Assembly: GCF_039532605.1 (NCBI RefSeq)
Contig: NZ_BAAARY010000001.1
Location: 248,001-312,000 of the forward strand
Length of the DNA: 64,000 nt
DNA from: Pilimelia columellifera
GTDB taxonomy: Bacteria > Actinomycetota > Actinomycetes > Mycobacteriales > Micromonosporaceae
Direction of reading: 5' to 3'
Below, in pieces: positions 16,474-24,276 of the stretch; positions within the stretch are counted from its first letter, which is position 1; each line of letters begins with the position of its first letter. The notes beneath the pieces are model-generated. The model was given only the letters and a program-made list of their open reading frames with translations, was not told where the DNA came from and did no database searches. The position numbers and the translations under genes were made by a program.

Positions 16474-17229
16474 ATGGCGCTTTCTCGTACCGCGTTGGCC
16501 ACCGCCGCGCTGACCACCGCCGTCCTGGCCGCCAGCCTGCTGGCGCCGACCGCCGCCGCCCATGCCGGTCCGGCCGGACGAGCCGACGTCGGGTCTCCGG
16601 CAATGGGTTACCTGCTCGGCGCCGGGTCGGGACTCGCCCACAGTGCTGACAGCACCGCCCGCTGCACGGCAGGTTTCCTGCTGCGGGTGAACGGCGAGCG
16701 TCAGGTCCTCGCCTCCGGGCAGTGCGCCGGCCCGGCGGGCGGCGCGGTGCTGAGCCTGGTGGCGCACGCGGGCCTCAACATCGGGACGGTCACCACGAAC
16801 GGACTTCTCCCCGATGCCGGCGCCAGGCCCCTCGACGCGGCGATCTTCGCACCGCGCCCTGGGATCTACAGCGGCAGAGAGTTCCTCACCCGGGAAGGCC
16901 GGGTTTACGGGCTGGTCACCAGCGTGGCATCCGAGGGCGCCCTCGTCGGGTCGCGGTACCTGCGCAGCGGCAAGGGGACCGAACTGACCGAAGGCGTGGT
17001 CACCGACAGCCGCCTCATCGACGGCCAACGCCACTTCTGCGGTGACGGGCCGACGATGGCGGCGGGCGACCTGGGCGGGCCGGTCGTCCTGCGTGGACCG
17101 CGAGCCGGCTACTTCGCTGCTGCCGGCATGGCCACCACGGTGGGTGACGATGGGCGGATGTGCTTCCTGCCCATGGGCACGCTGCTGACGCGCTTCAACG
17201 CCGAACTCGGCCGGCCCGGGAGCGACTGA
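16474..17229 (+). CDS. Secreted trypsin-fold protein lacking catalytic His and Ser (pseudoprotease)
   Basis: 251 residues, ATG with GGGAGGA 6 bp upstream. A signal peptide (ALTTAVLAASLLAPTAAAHA) is followed by a chymotrypsin-like domain resembling streptogrisin-type S1 proteases: CTAGFLL, ASGQCA at the usual TAGHC site, LDAAIF at the Asp site, and AAGDLGGPVV at the usual GDSGGP site. The catalytic His is therefore Gln and the catalytic Ser is Leu, while the Asp remains. The frame is intact with clean codon use, so it looks like a maintained non-catalytic binder rather than random decay. A truncated second copy of its 3' end lies at 19652-19803. Function could be inhibitor, lectin-like or decoy. 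Confidence 0.8.
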   Translation: MALSRTALATAALTTAVLAASLLAPTAAAHAGPAGRADVGSPAMGYLLGAGSGLAHSADSTARCTAGFLLRVNGERQVLASGQCAGPAGGAVLSLVAHAGLNIGTVTTNGLLPDAGARPLDAAIFAPRPGIYSGREFLTREGRVYGLVTSVASEGALVGSRYLRSGKGTELTEGVVTDSRLIDGQRHFCGDGPTMAAGDLGGPVVLRGPRAGYFAAAGMATTVGDDGRMCFLPMGTLLTRFNAELGRPGSD

Positions 17230-17247
17230 GCCCGGGCGGCGACGCCC

Positions 17248-17344
17248 ACCGGCAGGTTGGCGTCCGGCTGGGGGCGCCCAAGCCGTCGCAGGCGATCGGA
17301 CGGTCGGAAGGGGCGAAGCGTCATCCTGGTGCGTGGCGGTCGTC
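17248..17344 (+). pseudogene. Scar of a deleted serine hydrolase copy
   Basis: Bases 17248-17315 repeat the 68 bp just upstream of the intact hydrolase gene (19894-19961) with one mismatch. Bases 17314-17344 then match an internal piece of that gene (20115-20145, coding SLILVRGGR) with one mismatch. A copy of promoter plus gene has lost its start region and everything after this point. It directly follows the pseudoprotease gene, as the partial protease copy precedes the intact hydrolase. Confidence 0.8.
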
Positions 17345-17634
17345 ACCGGCTGACCGGCATTTCCCGGCGTGAACACAGGCAAGAGTCGGTCGAATTCGGC
17401 GGCACCGGGCAGGAAGCTACGGCCTGGCCGTCGCCGGGGAGCTGATCACCCCCGGGGTCACCGGCCAGTTGTGGACCAACAAGCACGACCTGCTGCGGAT
17501 CCTCGGCCAACGGCCGCCACTGACCAGACAGCTACCCGACCGCTTCGCAGCGATGAGCGTCCGGCCCCGCGGTGACCGGGCGCCCGGCGTGCGGCGGCGG
17601 CCGGCCGGTGCCGGTGTCGCCGCCGCACGGGCCG
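17345..17634 (+). other. Non-coding or decayed stretch
   Basis: No complete gene. From about 17415 to 17590 one forward frame reads like protein (YGLAVAGELITPG, then LWTNKHDLLRILGQ) but has no start codon or ribosome site. I take it as a remnant of an unidentified gene. Confidence 0.35.
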
Positions 17635-18870
17635 TCAGCGGGCGGACGGGCCGATGTAGAGCAGCTTGTTCGGCGAGTCGGTGCCCACGCCGGTGATCGC
17701 GTCGCTGGTGGCCGCGTCCGTGAGCAGTGTGGACATCTGCGCCGGGGTCGTCTCCGGCTTGTCCGACAGCACGACCGCCATCACGCCGGCCACGTGCGGG
17801 GTGGCCATCGACGTGCCGTCGATCGTCCGGGTGGCCGTGTCGCTGCCGATCCACCCCGACTTCACCGACACGCCGGGCGCGAAGATGTCCACGCACTTGC
17901 CGTAGTTGGTGAACGACGCCGACCGGTCGCGGCTGGTGCTCGCTGCCACCGTCACGGCCTCGGTGACGCGCGCCGGAGTGTGGTTGCACGCGTCCTGCGG
18001 GCGGCCGAGGTCGTCGCCGTTGCCGGCCGCCACCGCGAACGAGATGTTCTTGGTGGCGACGGCCTTGCGGATGGCGTCGTCGATCGGCGAGAACGGGTCG
18101 CCGCCGATGCTCATGTTGACCACGGACGGGCCGCTGGCGTTCTCGATGATCCAGTCGATGGCCTTGGCGACGCCCGGGTCCGGCCCGGAACCGTCGCAGT
18201 CGATGACGCGGACGCCGACGAGCTTGACGTTCTTCGCCACGCCGTAGGTCTTGCCGCCGACGGTGCCGCCCACGTGGGTGCCGTGCCCGTGGCAGTCGAC
18301 CGCGCCGCCGCCCTCGGTGATCGCGTCGAGGCCGGCCACGGCGCGGCCGCCGAACTCGGAGTGGGTGTACCGCAGGCCGGTGTCGACGATGTAGGCGGTC
18401 ACGCCGGTGCCATCGTTGGGGTAGGTGAACTTCCGGTCGGCAGTGACCTTGCGCTGGTCGATGCGGTCCAGGCCCCAGACGGGGTTGTTCTGGGTGCCAC
18501 CGCCGTCGACGTGGCGCATTCCCGACTGGGCGACGTACCGGACGGCGGGGTCGGCGGCGATCGCGGCGGCGTCCCGCGCGTCGCCCTTGAACTGGAAGCC
18601 GTGGAACGCGTGCTGGTAGGTGTAGCCGACGGCGCCGCCGTGCGCGGCTGCCATCGACGCGGCCACGTCGGGCACGGCAGCCGCGCGGACGGCCGCGTCG
18701 TGGAACACGACGACGTAGTCGTTCGTGATCGGGTGGCTGGCGGTCGCGAGGAGCTTGCCGGGAGCGGGGGTGGCCGCGGCGGCCGCCGGGGCGGCCTGGG
18801 CCGCCAGGGCGGCGGTGGTGGTCAGGGCGGCGATCAGGGGTAGAATCCGGCGCCTGCGCAGCAGCGTCAT
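17635..18870 (-). CDS. Secreted subtilisin-like serine protease (S8) with I9 propeptide
   Basis: 411 residues. ATG was chosen for the CCGGAGG 9 bp upstream. Order: signal peptide rich in Ala, inhibitor I9-type propeptide (YVVVFHDAAV to VRYVAQ), then the S8 domain with Asp in YIVDTGLRYTHSEF, His in CHGHGTHVGG, oxyanion Asn in AVAAGNGDD, and Ser in DGTSMATPHVAG. The proteinase K/aqualysin subgroup is indicated by WGLDRIDQR at the mature N-terminus. The C-terminus stops right after the domain. It is closely related in layout to the subtilase at 30898-32076. It stands alone among decayed genes and is probably an active extracellular protease. Confidence 0.94.
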   Translation of the reverse strand: MTLLRRRRILPLIAALTTTAALAAQAAPAAAAATPAPGKLLATASHPITNDYVVVFHDAAVRAAAVPDVAASMAAAHGGAVGYTYQHAFHGFQFKGDARDAAAIAADPAVRYVAQSGMRHVDGGGTQNNPVWGLDRIDQRKVTADRKFTYPNDGTGVTAYIVDTGLRYTHSEFGGRAVAGLDAITEGGGAVDCHGHGTHVGGTVGGKTYGVAKNVKLVGVRVIDCDGSGPDPGVAKAIDWIIENASGPSVVNMSIGGDPFSPIDDAIRKAVATKNISFAVAAGNGDDLGRPQDACNHTPARVTEAVTVAASTSRDRSASFTNYGKCVDIFAPGVSVKSGWIGSDTATRTIDGTSMATPHVAGVMAVVLSDKPETTPAQMSTLLTDAATSDAITGVGTDSPNKLLYIGPSAR

Positions 18871-19055
18871 GTGCCGTACCTCCGGTGTGAGGGGTGGTGG
18901 TGGCATCGGCGCCGTCCAGGTTCATCCGATCGACGGTCACCGATCCGTATACACTAGAACGTCACCGTGCGCACCACCAGGGTCACGACGCGCAGACACC
19001 CGACACCGGCGCCTCTCCCGAGGCCTCCAGCGGCATGCCAGGAACGCCCGTGCGC

Positions 19056-19199
19056 TCAGTAGGCGCCGGAGGACCGCAGCACCGCGGTCACGGTCCGCAG
19101 CAGAATCACCAGGTCGAGGGTGAGCGACCAGTTCTCGACGTGCCGCAGGTCCAGCCGGACCGCCTCCTCCCACGACAACCCGGAGGCGGACGGCGATTG
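19056..19199 (-). pseudogene. C-terminal remnant of polyprenyl glycosylphosphotransferase
   Basis: The frame reads SGLSWEEAVRLDLRHVEN, then WSLTLDLVILLRTV and SSGAY with a proper stop. This is the C-terminal hallmark of exopolysaccharide sugar-phosphate transferases (Bac_transf family), which load the first sugar onto undecaprenyl phosphate. Only about 48 residues survive; the catalytic core and TM segments are gone. It suggests an exopolysaccharide locus was once nearby. Confidence 0.8.
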
Positions 19200-19265
19200 T
19201 CCAACCGAAACCGCAGCGCAGACGATCACTTTCTCCTATGACAGCGTGATCGCATCACCGGCGGC

Positions 19266-19562
19266 GGCTACACGTCTGACGACCTGAGCCGGACGACCAC
19301 GGTTCCAGCCAGCGGCCATCCGATGCTGATGACCGTCGCCGCCGACGGCGCACTCTGGTGCGCCCAAACCGACGATCGGCTGAGGCGGCGAGACGCCTCC
19401 GGCGGCACACGGTGATCGACCTGGAACCGGGATCGGCGACCTACGGCGTCGCCGCCGCGCCCGACGGTGGAATCTGGTTCACCGCACCGGGGCTCAACCA
19501 GATCGGCAGGGTCACCGCAGCGGGCGACCTCGCTCTGGTCGGCCCGATGGTTCCGGATGCGC
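19266..19562 (+). pseudogene. Frameshifted remnant of Vgb-like (streptogramin lyase) propeller
   Basis: Two consecutive propeller blades are readable in different frames: VAADGALWCAQTDDRL, then after a frame change near 19390-19412 YGVAAAPDGGIWFTAPG followed by NQIGRV. The repeated PDGxxWFT...IGR motif is typical of virginiamycin B lyase-like proteins. Both ends are missing, so it cannot be functional. Confidence 0.7.
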
Positions 19563-19651
19563 GCCAGCGCGTGATCCAGATCGACGCGGTTCCACAGCGT
19601 GATGTAGTTCAAAGCAAGGCCGAGCGCGTCGGCGGTTGGCGAAACCCGGCA

Positions 19652-19803
19652 GGCCGGTCGTCCTGCGTGGACCGCGAGCCGGCTATTTCGCGGCTGCTGG
19701 CATCGCCGCCGCGGTGGGTGATGACGGGCGGATGTGCTTCCTGCCCATGGGCACGCTGCTGACGCGCTTCAACGCCGTCCTCGGCCGGCCCGGGAGCGAC
19801 TGA
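19652..19803 (+). pseudogene. 3' fragment duplicate of the pseudoprotease gene
   Basis: The last 50 codons (VVLRGPRAGYF to FNAVLGRPGSD and stop) repeat the end of the gene at 16474-17229 with a few changes, and the match continues briefly past the stop. The left break falls just after the GDLGGP site. No start is present. Confidence 0.85.
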
Positions 19804-19893
19804 GCCCGGGCGACGACCGCCACCGACAGGGAGGCGTCTGATTTGTCCGAACTGCACGCTAGCGCGGCTTCCCACCCTCAACCGGTATCGTTC

Positions 19894-19961
19894 ACCGGCA
19901 GGTTGGCGTCCGGCTGGGGGCGCCCAAGCCGTCGCAGGCGATCGTACGGTCGGAAGGGGCG
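19894..19961 (+). repeat. 68-bp repeat upstream of serine hydrolase (second copy at 17248-17315)
   Basis: Identical to 17248-17315 except one base. It ends 3 bp before the GTG start of the hydrolase, so it holds that gene's ribosome site (GGAAGGGG) and probably its promoter. Confidence 0.85.
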
Positions 19962-19964
19962 CTC

Positions 19965-20990
19965 GTGGCACAGTTCTACGTCAGCAACGAACCCCGGGCG
20001 TTCCACGGCGACCCGGACGCAGGCTGGCAGGTCGGCGCCCGGTTCGCCCCCGCCGGCTTGGACGTGGCGTCGCTGGACGAGTCAGCGGATTGGTTCGGTG
20101 GCGTCAAGAATTCCCGAAGCCTCATCCTGGTGCGTGGCGGTCGTCTCGTCTACGAACGCTACTTCCACGGCGGCGGCCCGCAGCAGAGCAACAATGTGCA
20201 CTCGGCATCGAAGAGCGTCCTCCAGGCGGTCTACGGCATCGCGCTGTGCCGCGGCGACATCGCCAGCTACGACACGCCCATCGGCCACTACCTGCCCGCC
20301 GCCGTCGCGGCCGGCAGCACGAAGGCCGGCATCACCATCCGGCACCTACTAACGATGCGCTCCGGCCTACAGTGGTCGGAGGACGAGACCGAGTACGCCA
20401 TCGAGAACGGTAACGACTGGGTCAAGGCGATCCTCGACCAGCCGCTGGCGGCGACGCCCGGCGCCCGATTCCACTACAGCACCGGCGACACCCACCTGCT
20501 GTCGGCGGTGCTACAGGCCGCCACCGGCGTCACCCTCGAACGGTACGCGTCCGTCCACCTCTTCGCGCCGCTCGGCATCGGCCACCAGGCCTGGGGCTGC
20601 GACCCGCAAGGCGTCGCGTCCGGCGGTTGCAACGTCTTCCTGCCCGCCCGGGCGCTGGCCCGCTTCGGCGAGCTGTACCTACGGAACGGCGTATGGAACG
20701 GGCAGCAGGTAGTGCCGGCCGAGGCCATAGCGTTCTCCCGCGCCTACTCCGGGCACAAGGAGCAGGACCCCCGCTACCAGTACGGCGCGCTGTGGTGGCT
20801 GGCGACCGTGCGGGGACATCCGGTGCAGTTCGCCTGGGGCTGGGGCGGGCAGTACGTCGCCGTCATCCCCAGCCTGGACCTGGTCTTCAGCTCCACCCAG
20901 GACACCACCGGCAAACCCAGGAAGGTGGAGGATCGGGAACTCGACCTCCTCGCCTTCCTCGACGAGGACATCCTGCCCGCAATCAGCTGA
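19965..20990 (+). CDS. Cytoplasmic serine hydrolase, beta-lactamase/PBP-like
   Basis: 341 residues, GTG start with GGAAGGGG upstream. No signal peptide or TM segment, so probably cytoplasmic. Beta-lactamase-type motifs are SASK (nucleophile Ser and Lys, in NVHSASKSVL), YST at the YxN position, and WGWGGQY near the third motif position. Class C-like hydrolases of this type act on esters, amides or D-amino peptides. The 3' end overlaps the convergent amidohydrolase gene by 8 bp. A deleted former copy lies 2.6 kb upstream. It may belong functionally to the adjoining biosynthetic operon, but only position suggests this. Confidence 0.85.
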   Translation: MAQFYVSNEPRAFHGDPDAGWQVGARFAPAGLDVASLDESADWFGGVKNSRSLILVRGGRLVYERYFHGGGPQQSNNVHSASKSVLQAVYGIALCRGDIASYDTPIGHYLPAAVAAGSTKAGITIRHLLTMRSGLQWSEDETEYAIENGNDWVKAILDQPLAATPGARFHYSTGDTHLLSAVLQAATGVTLERYASVHLFAPLGIGHQAWGCDPQGVASGGCNVFLPARALARFGELYLRNGVWNGQQVVPAEAIAFSRAYSGHKEQDPRYQYGALWWLATVRGHPVQFAWGWGGQYVAVIPSLDLVFSSTQDTTGKPRKVEDRELDLLAFLDEDILPAIS

Positions 20991-21864
20991 TGGAGAAGCG
21001 GCGCCGTTGCTGGGGACTCTCCGCCACGGACGGGTCAGTCGGCGCCGCGGACTGCCGGCGGTGCTCGGCGAGCATCCGCAGACCCTTTCGGGCGGCTGTC
21101 ATCTGTCCCGGGTCCAGGTCAGTCAGCAGGACGCGTTCGATGTCGCCGCCGGCATCGGCCAGGCGGGCTCCGCCAGGTCCCCAGACGGCGGTGCCGCCAC
21201 GACAGGGCCGGTGCTCGGGTCCGCCCACCGGGTTGATGAAGGCGCAGTAGATGGTGTTCTCCAACGCCCGGCTGGCGAGGTAGATGGCGGCGCGGTGCTC
21301 GGCCCCAGCGGCGAAGGCGCTGGCGGCCACGTACAGGTGGGCGCCGCGGACGGCGGCGGCGCGGGCGTGTTCGGGGAAGGACATGTCGTAGCAGATGCCG
21401 AGTCCGATTCGCCACGGGCCGACGTCGAGGTCGGCGGCTGTGCCGCCCGCAGTGAAGAGCGTGTTCTCGTCGTGCCAGAGGTGCGCCTTGTCGTACACGA
21501 CCTGGCACCGGCCCTCGACGCTGAGGATCAGCGAGTTCGTCAGTCGACCGTCAGGGCGGCGTACGGCGGCGCCGAGAAGGACCGCCACGTCGGCGCCGCC
21601 GGCACGGGCGGTGAGCGGACGTAGCCGCTCGTCGCGGACGTGTCCGTGCTGGTCGGCGGCGACCTCGGCGGTGTGGTCGGTGGCGAGCGCGGCCAGGTGG
21701 TAGCCGCACAGGTGCAGCTCGGGGAACACGACGAGTTGGGCGCCGTCGGCGGCCGCGGTGGCGGCGAGCGTCGCGGCGTGGGCGGCGTTGTGGGCGACGT
21801 CGCCCGGGACGGCCCGCGCCTGGACGGTGGCCACCCGCAGGGGGATGGACGGCACGGGGCTCAT
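20983..21864 (-). CDS. Carbon-nitrogen hydrolase (nitrilase superfamily), last gene of GCH II operon
   Basis: 293 residues, ATG overlapping the preceding stop (ATGA). The Glu-Lys-Cys triad is clear: Glu in FPELHLCGY, Lys in YDKAHLW, Cys in GICYDMSFPE. Members hydrolyse amides, ureas, carbamoyl groups or nitriles, or transfer acyl groups. In a pathway starting from GTP and a formamidopyrimidine such an amidase could remove an acyl or carbamoyl group, or it could mature the final product. Seventh and last gene of the coupled operon. Confidence 0.88.
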   Translation of the reverse strand: MSPVPSIPLRVATVQARAVPGDVAHNAAHAATLAATAAADGAQLVVFPELHLCGYHLAALATDHTAEVAADQHGHVRDERLRPLTARAGGADVAVLLGAAVRRPDGRLTNSLILSVEGRCQVVYDKAHLWHDENTLFTAGGTAADLDVGPWRIGLGICYDMSFPEHARAAAVRGAHLYVAASAFAAGAEHRAAIYLASRALENTIYCAFINPVGGPEHRPCRGGTAVWGPGGARLADAGGDIERVLLTDLDPGQMTAARKGLRMLAEHRRQSAAPTDPSVAESPQQRRRFSIS

Positions 21865-22634
21865 CGACGTGGTCCGGGTCCGCTGACGCGGGCGGTGCCG
21901 GTCGCGGCTTCTCCCCGGGCGACAGTGACGGACGAGCCGACCACGTCGGCCGCGGTGAGATGCCTGGGCAGCGCGATGTCGGTGAGCAGGTCACCGTGGC
22001 CGCTGGCGTGGTGTTCGCCCAGGTCGACGTTCGTGCCGTCGGGCCGGTTGAGGGTGACCCGCCAGCCGGCGCCGTGGGTCGACGGTGGCGCGGTGGCGCC
22101 CACCCGCAGCGCTCCCCGCGGGGTGATCGCGGCGGCCGCGATGACGGCGCGTCGGGCTGCCGGCGGGCCGAGGGTGAACATGCCGCCGTGCTTGACCAGG
22201 GGGTGTACCGGCTGGTCGGGTTCGTGCGCGGCGACGACTTCACCGATGTACATGCGGTGTACGGGCATCGGCACGACCTGCCGCAGCACGCACTCGACCG
22301 CGAGAACGCCGCCGGTGACCCACGGGACGCCGTCGGGGGTCGGTTCGCCGAAGGCGAGACCCTGGCTGGAGGTCTTGTCGAGGTCGCGGGCGGTGAAGCT
22401 GCCGGCGAAGTCGGCGAGGTCTGCCTGGTGTTCGCCGCAGAACGTGACGGCGAAGCGCCCGGCGGTGGCGAGGAGGACGTGGCTGACGGCGCGGGGGCCG
22501 AGGACGACAGCGACGTAGAGCGGTTCCTTGTTGACAAAGTAGGACCACTCGGCGGACATGACGTTGAGGCCGTCGCCGTCCGGGACAGTGACGAGCCCGA
22601 CGGTGCTGGTGAGTTTCTTCCACAGCTGGGTCAT
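21861..22634 (-). CDS. Flavin reductase-like FMN-binding protein
   Basis: 257 residues, ATG overlapping the SUMF1-type gene stop (ATGA). The N-terminal 160 residues match the flavin reductase-like split-barrel domain: TVGLVTVPDGDGLNVMSAEWSYFV, PLYVAVVLGPRAVSH, FAVTFCGEHQADLADFAG and GGVLAVECVLRQVV. A C-terminal extension of about 80 residues (GTARVSGPGP end) is not recognised. Such domains supply reduced flavin to a monooxygenase or act as FMN oxidoreductases. No partner monooxygenase is encoded here, so it may itself catalyse a redox step in the pathway. Confidence 0.82.
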   Translation of the reverse strand: MTQLWKKLTSTVGLVTVPDGDGLNVMSAEWSYFVNKEPLYVAVVLGPRAVSHVLLATAGRFAVTFCGEHQADLADFAGSFTARDLDKTSSQGLAFGEPTPDGVPWVTGGVLAVECVLRQVVPMPVHRMYIGEVVAAHEPDQPVHPLVKHGGMFTLGPPAARRAVIAAAAITPRGALRVGATAPPSTHGAGWRVTLNRPDGTNVDLGEHHASGHGDLLTDIALPRHLTAADVVGSSVTVARGEAATGTARVSGPGPRR

Positions 22635-23614
22635 GGGCGTTGTCCCGGGTCGTGGCTGGTGGCCAGCCGGAAGCCGATGGGGTACAGGGGGCTGGGGTAG
22701 GGGCCGTGGCGGCGGCTGGCCCGGGTGAGGTCGCCGTAGCGGCAGAAGCTGCCGCCGCGCGCGACGCGGTACGTGCCCACAGCGTCGGTGAGGTCGTCGC
22801 TGACCGCCTCGGCGCCGGGGTAGGGGCGGTACGTGTCGGCGACGAACTCCTCGACGTTGCCGCCCATGTCCATCGCGCCGCACCAGGAGCGGCCGGCGGG
22901 GAACGCGCCGACGGGTGTGGTGGTGTGGACGCCGGTTTCGCGGGTGTTCGCCGCGGCCGGGTCGAAGGCGTCGCCCCAGGGGTGTTCGCGTCGGTCGGGG
23001 CCGGCGGCGGCGTGTTCCCACTCGGCTTCGGTGGGCAACCGCCACGGGTGTCCGGTGCGAGCGGTGAGCCAGTCGGCGTAGGCGTCGCCGTCCTGGGGCT
23101 CGACGCCCGCCACCGGGTGGTTGGACCGGTCCCACGGGTAGGCGCCCAGCTGCCAGGTGCTCGGCCGCCGTGAACGGCCGGTGTCGTGCAGGAACCGGGC
23201 GTACTCGCCGTTGGTGACCGGGTAGCTGGCGATCCAGTAGGGGGCCAGCCGTACGGTGTGCGCCGGGGTCTCCTTGGCGATCCAGGCCGGCTCGACACCG
23301 ACGTGGCGCCACGCCGCCACTACCGCGGCGACGCCTCCGGGCGCCAGGCCCATTGTCACCGGGCCGCCCGGCACCGGGCACACCGGGGGCGGATCGGTGA
23401 GGCGCGGGTCGCCACGCACGGCCAGGATCTGACCGGCGGCCAGCCGCGCGGCCAGCGGGACCCGCGCGTCCTCCACTGTGGCCGCCAGTCGGTCGACGTC
23501 GGTGTCGGGCAGCGCGCCGGGCGGCACGGCGAACGCCGCCGGCTGGGCCGGCGCGGCGTGTTCGGCCAGATGCGGGCTCGGGTCCTCGACAAGTGGCGCG
23601 CTCGGGTCGATCAT
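22631..23614 (-). CDS. SUMF1/FGE-fold protein without the FGE cysteine pair (ToxD-like)
   Basis: 327 residues, ATG overlapping the GCH II stop (ATGA). An N-terminal region of about 85 residues is followed by a full SUMF1 domain: VTMGLAPG, PYWIASYPVTNGEYARFL, WRLPTEAEWEHAAAG, MDMGGNVEEFV and YRVARGGSFCRYGD with GFRLA at the end. True formylglycine-generating enzymes have two Cys after GGS (SYLC...YC); here one Cys is followed by no second, so sulfatase activation is unlikely. ToxD of toxoflavin clusters has this fold and the same neighbours (GCH II and WD-repeat genes). EgtB-type sulfoxide synthase motifs are absent. The reaction is unknown; a role in N-N bond or ring assembly is a guess. Confidence 0.85.
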   Translation of the reverse strand: MIDPSAPLVEDPSPHLAEHAAPAQPAAFAVPPGALPDTDVDRLAATVEDARVPLAARLAAGQILAVRGDPRLTDPPPVCPVPGGPVTMGLAPGGVAAVVAAWRHVGVEPAWIAKETPAHTVRLAPYWIASYPVTNGEYARFLHDTGRSRRPSTWQLGAYPWDRSNHPVAGVEPQDGDAYADWLTARTGHPWRLPTEAEWEHAAAGPDRREHPWGDAFDPAAANTRETGVHTTTPVGAFPAGRSWCGAMDMGGNVEEFVADTYRPYPGAEAVSDDLTDAVGTYRVARGGSFCRYGDLTRASRRHGPYPSPLYPIGFRLATSHDPGQRP

Positions 23615-24276
23615 GCGGTCCCCTCCGGTGGAAGCGGTAGGTGATGGCCGGCCCGGACCGCTTTGGCGGCCAGGTAACGGGCATTGTGGGTGGTCAGATG
23701 CACGGCGGTGGGCAGCACCTCGACAACGTCGATCCCGTGCTCGCGAAGCTGCCGCACCTTGTCGGGGTTGTTGGTCAGCAGTCGCACCCGGGTCATGCCC
23801 AGGGCGTGGAGCATGACGGCGGCGACCCGGTAGTCGCGGTGGTCATCGCCGTAGCCGAGCAGCCGGTTGGCGTCGAAGGTGTCCACGCCGCCGTCCTGCA
23901 ACAGGTAGGCGTCGAGTTTGGGGTAGAGGCCGATACCGCGGCCCTCCTGCCGCAGGTAGAGCACCGCCCCGCCCTCCGCGCCGATCCGGCCCAACGCCTC
24001 GGCGAGTTGCGGGCCGCAGTCGCAGCGGGTGGAGCCGAGGACATCGCCGGTGAGGCACTCGCTGTGCAGCCGCACCAACGGCGCCCCGGCCGGACGGACG
24101 CCCGGCAGCAGACAGGCCAGGTGCTCGCCCGGGTCTGGCAGGCCGTTGAAGGTCACCAACCGCGCGGCTGGCCCGCCCGGACCGTCCAATGTGACGGGAA
24201 CGCTGGCACGGACAGCCGCCGACCGGGACGGCGTGCCCGCGCCGGCCGGTCCACCGGGACGGCTGGACCGGCTCAT
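23611..24276 (-). CDS. GTP cyclohydrolase II, stand-alone (ToxB-like)
   Basis: 221 residues, ATG overlapping the propeller gene stop (ATGA). The whole RibA domain is present: HSECLTGDVLGSTRCDCG with the three zinc Cys, YLRQEGRGIGLYPKL with catalytic Arg, VDTFDANRLLGY, and LLTNNPDKVRQL. There is no fused DHBP synthase, unlike the usual riboflavin bifunctional RibBA of actinobacteria. GCH II opens GTP to 2,5-diamino-6-ribosylaminopyrimidinone phosphate, the entry to riboflavin, toxoflavin/fervenulin and related metabolites. Its neighbours lack riboflavin genes but include ToxC- and ToxD-type genes, so a secondary pathway is more likely. Confidence 0.92.
   Translation of the reverse strand: MSRSSRPGGPAGAGTPSRSAAVRASVPVTLDGPGGPAARLVTFNGLPDPGEHLACLLPGVRPAGAPLVRLHSECLTGDVLGSTRCDCGPQLAEALGRIGAEGGAVLYLRQEGRGIGLYPKLDAYLLQDGGVDTFDANRLLGYGDDHRDYRVAAVMLHALGMTRVRLLTNNPDKVRQLREHGIDVVEVLPTAVHLTTHNARYLAAKAVRAGHHLPLPPEGTA

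Noticed and set aside
22631..23614. Sulfatase-modifying formylglycine-generating enzyme
   Set aside because: The second active-site Cys is missing and no sulfatase gene is nearby.
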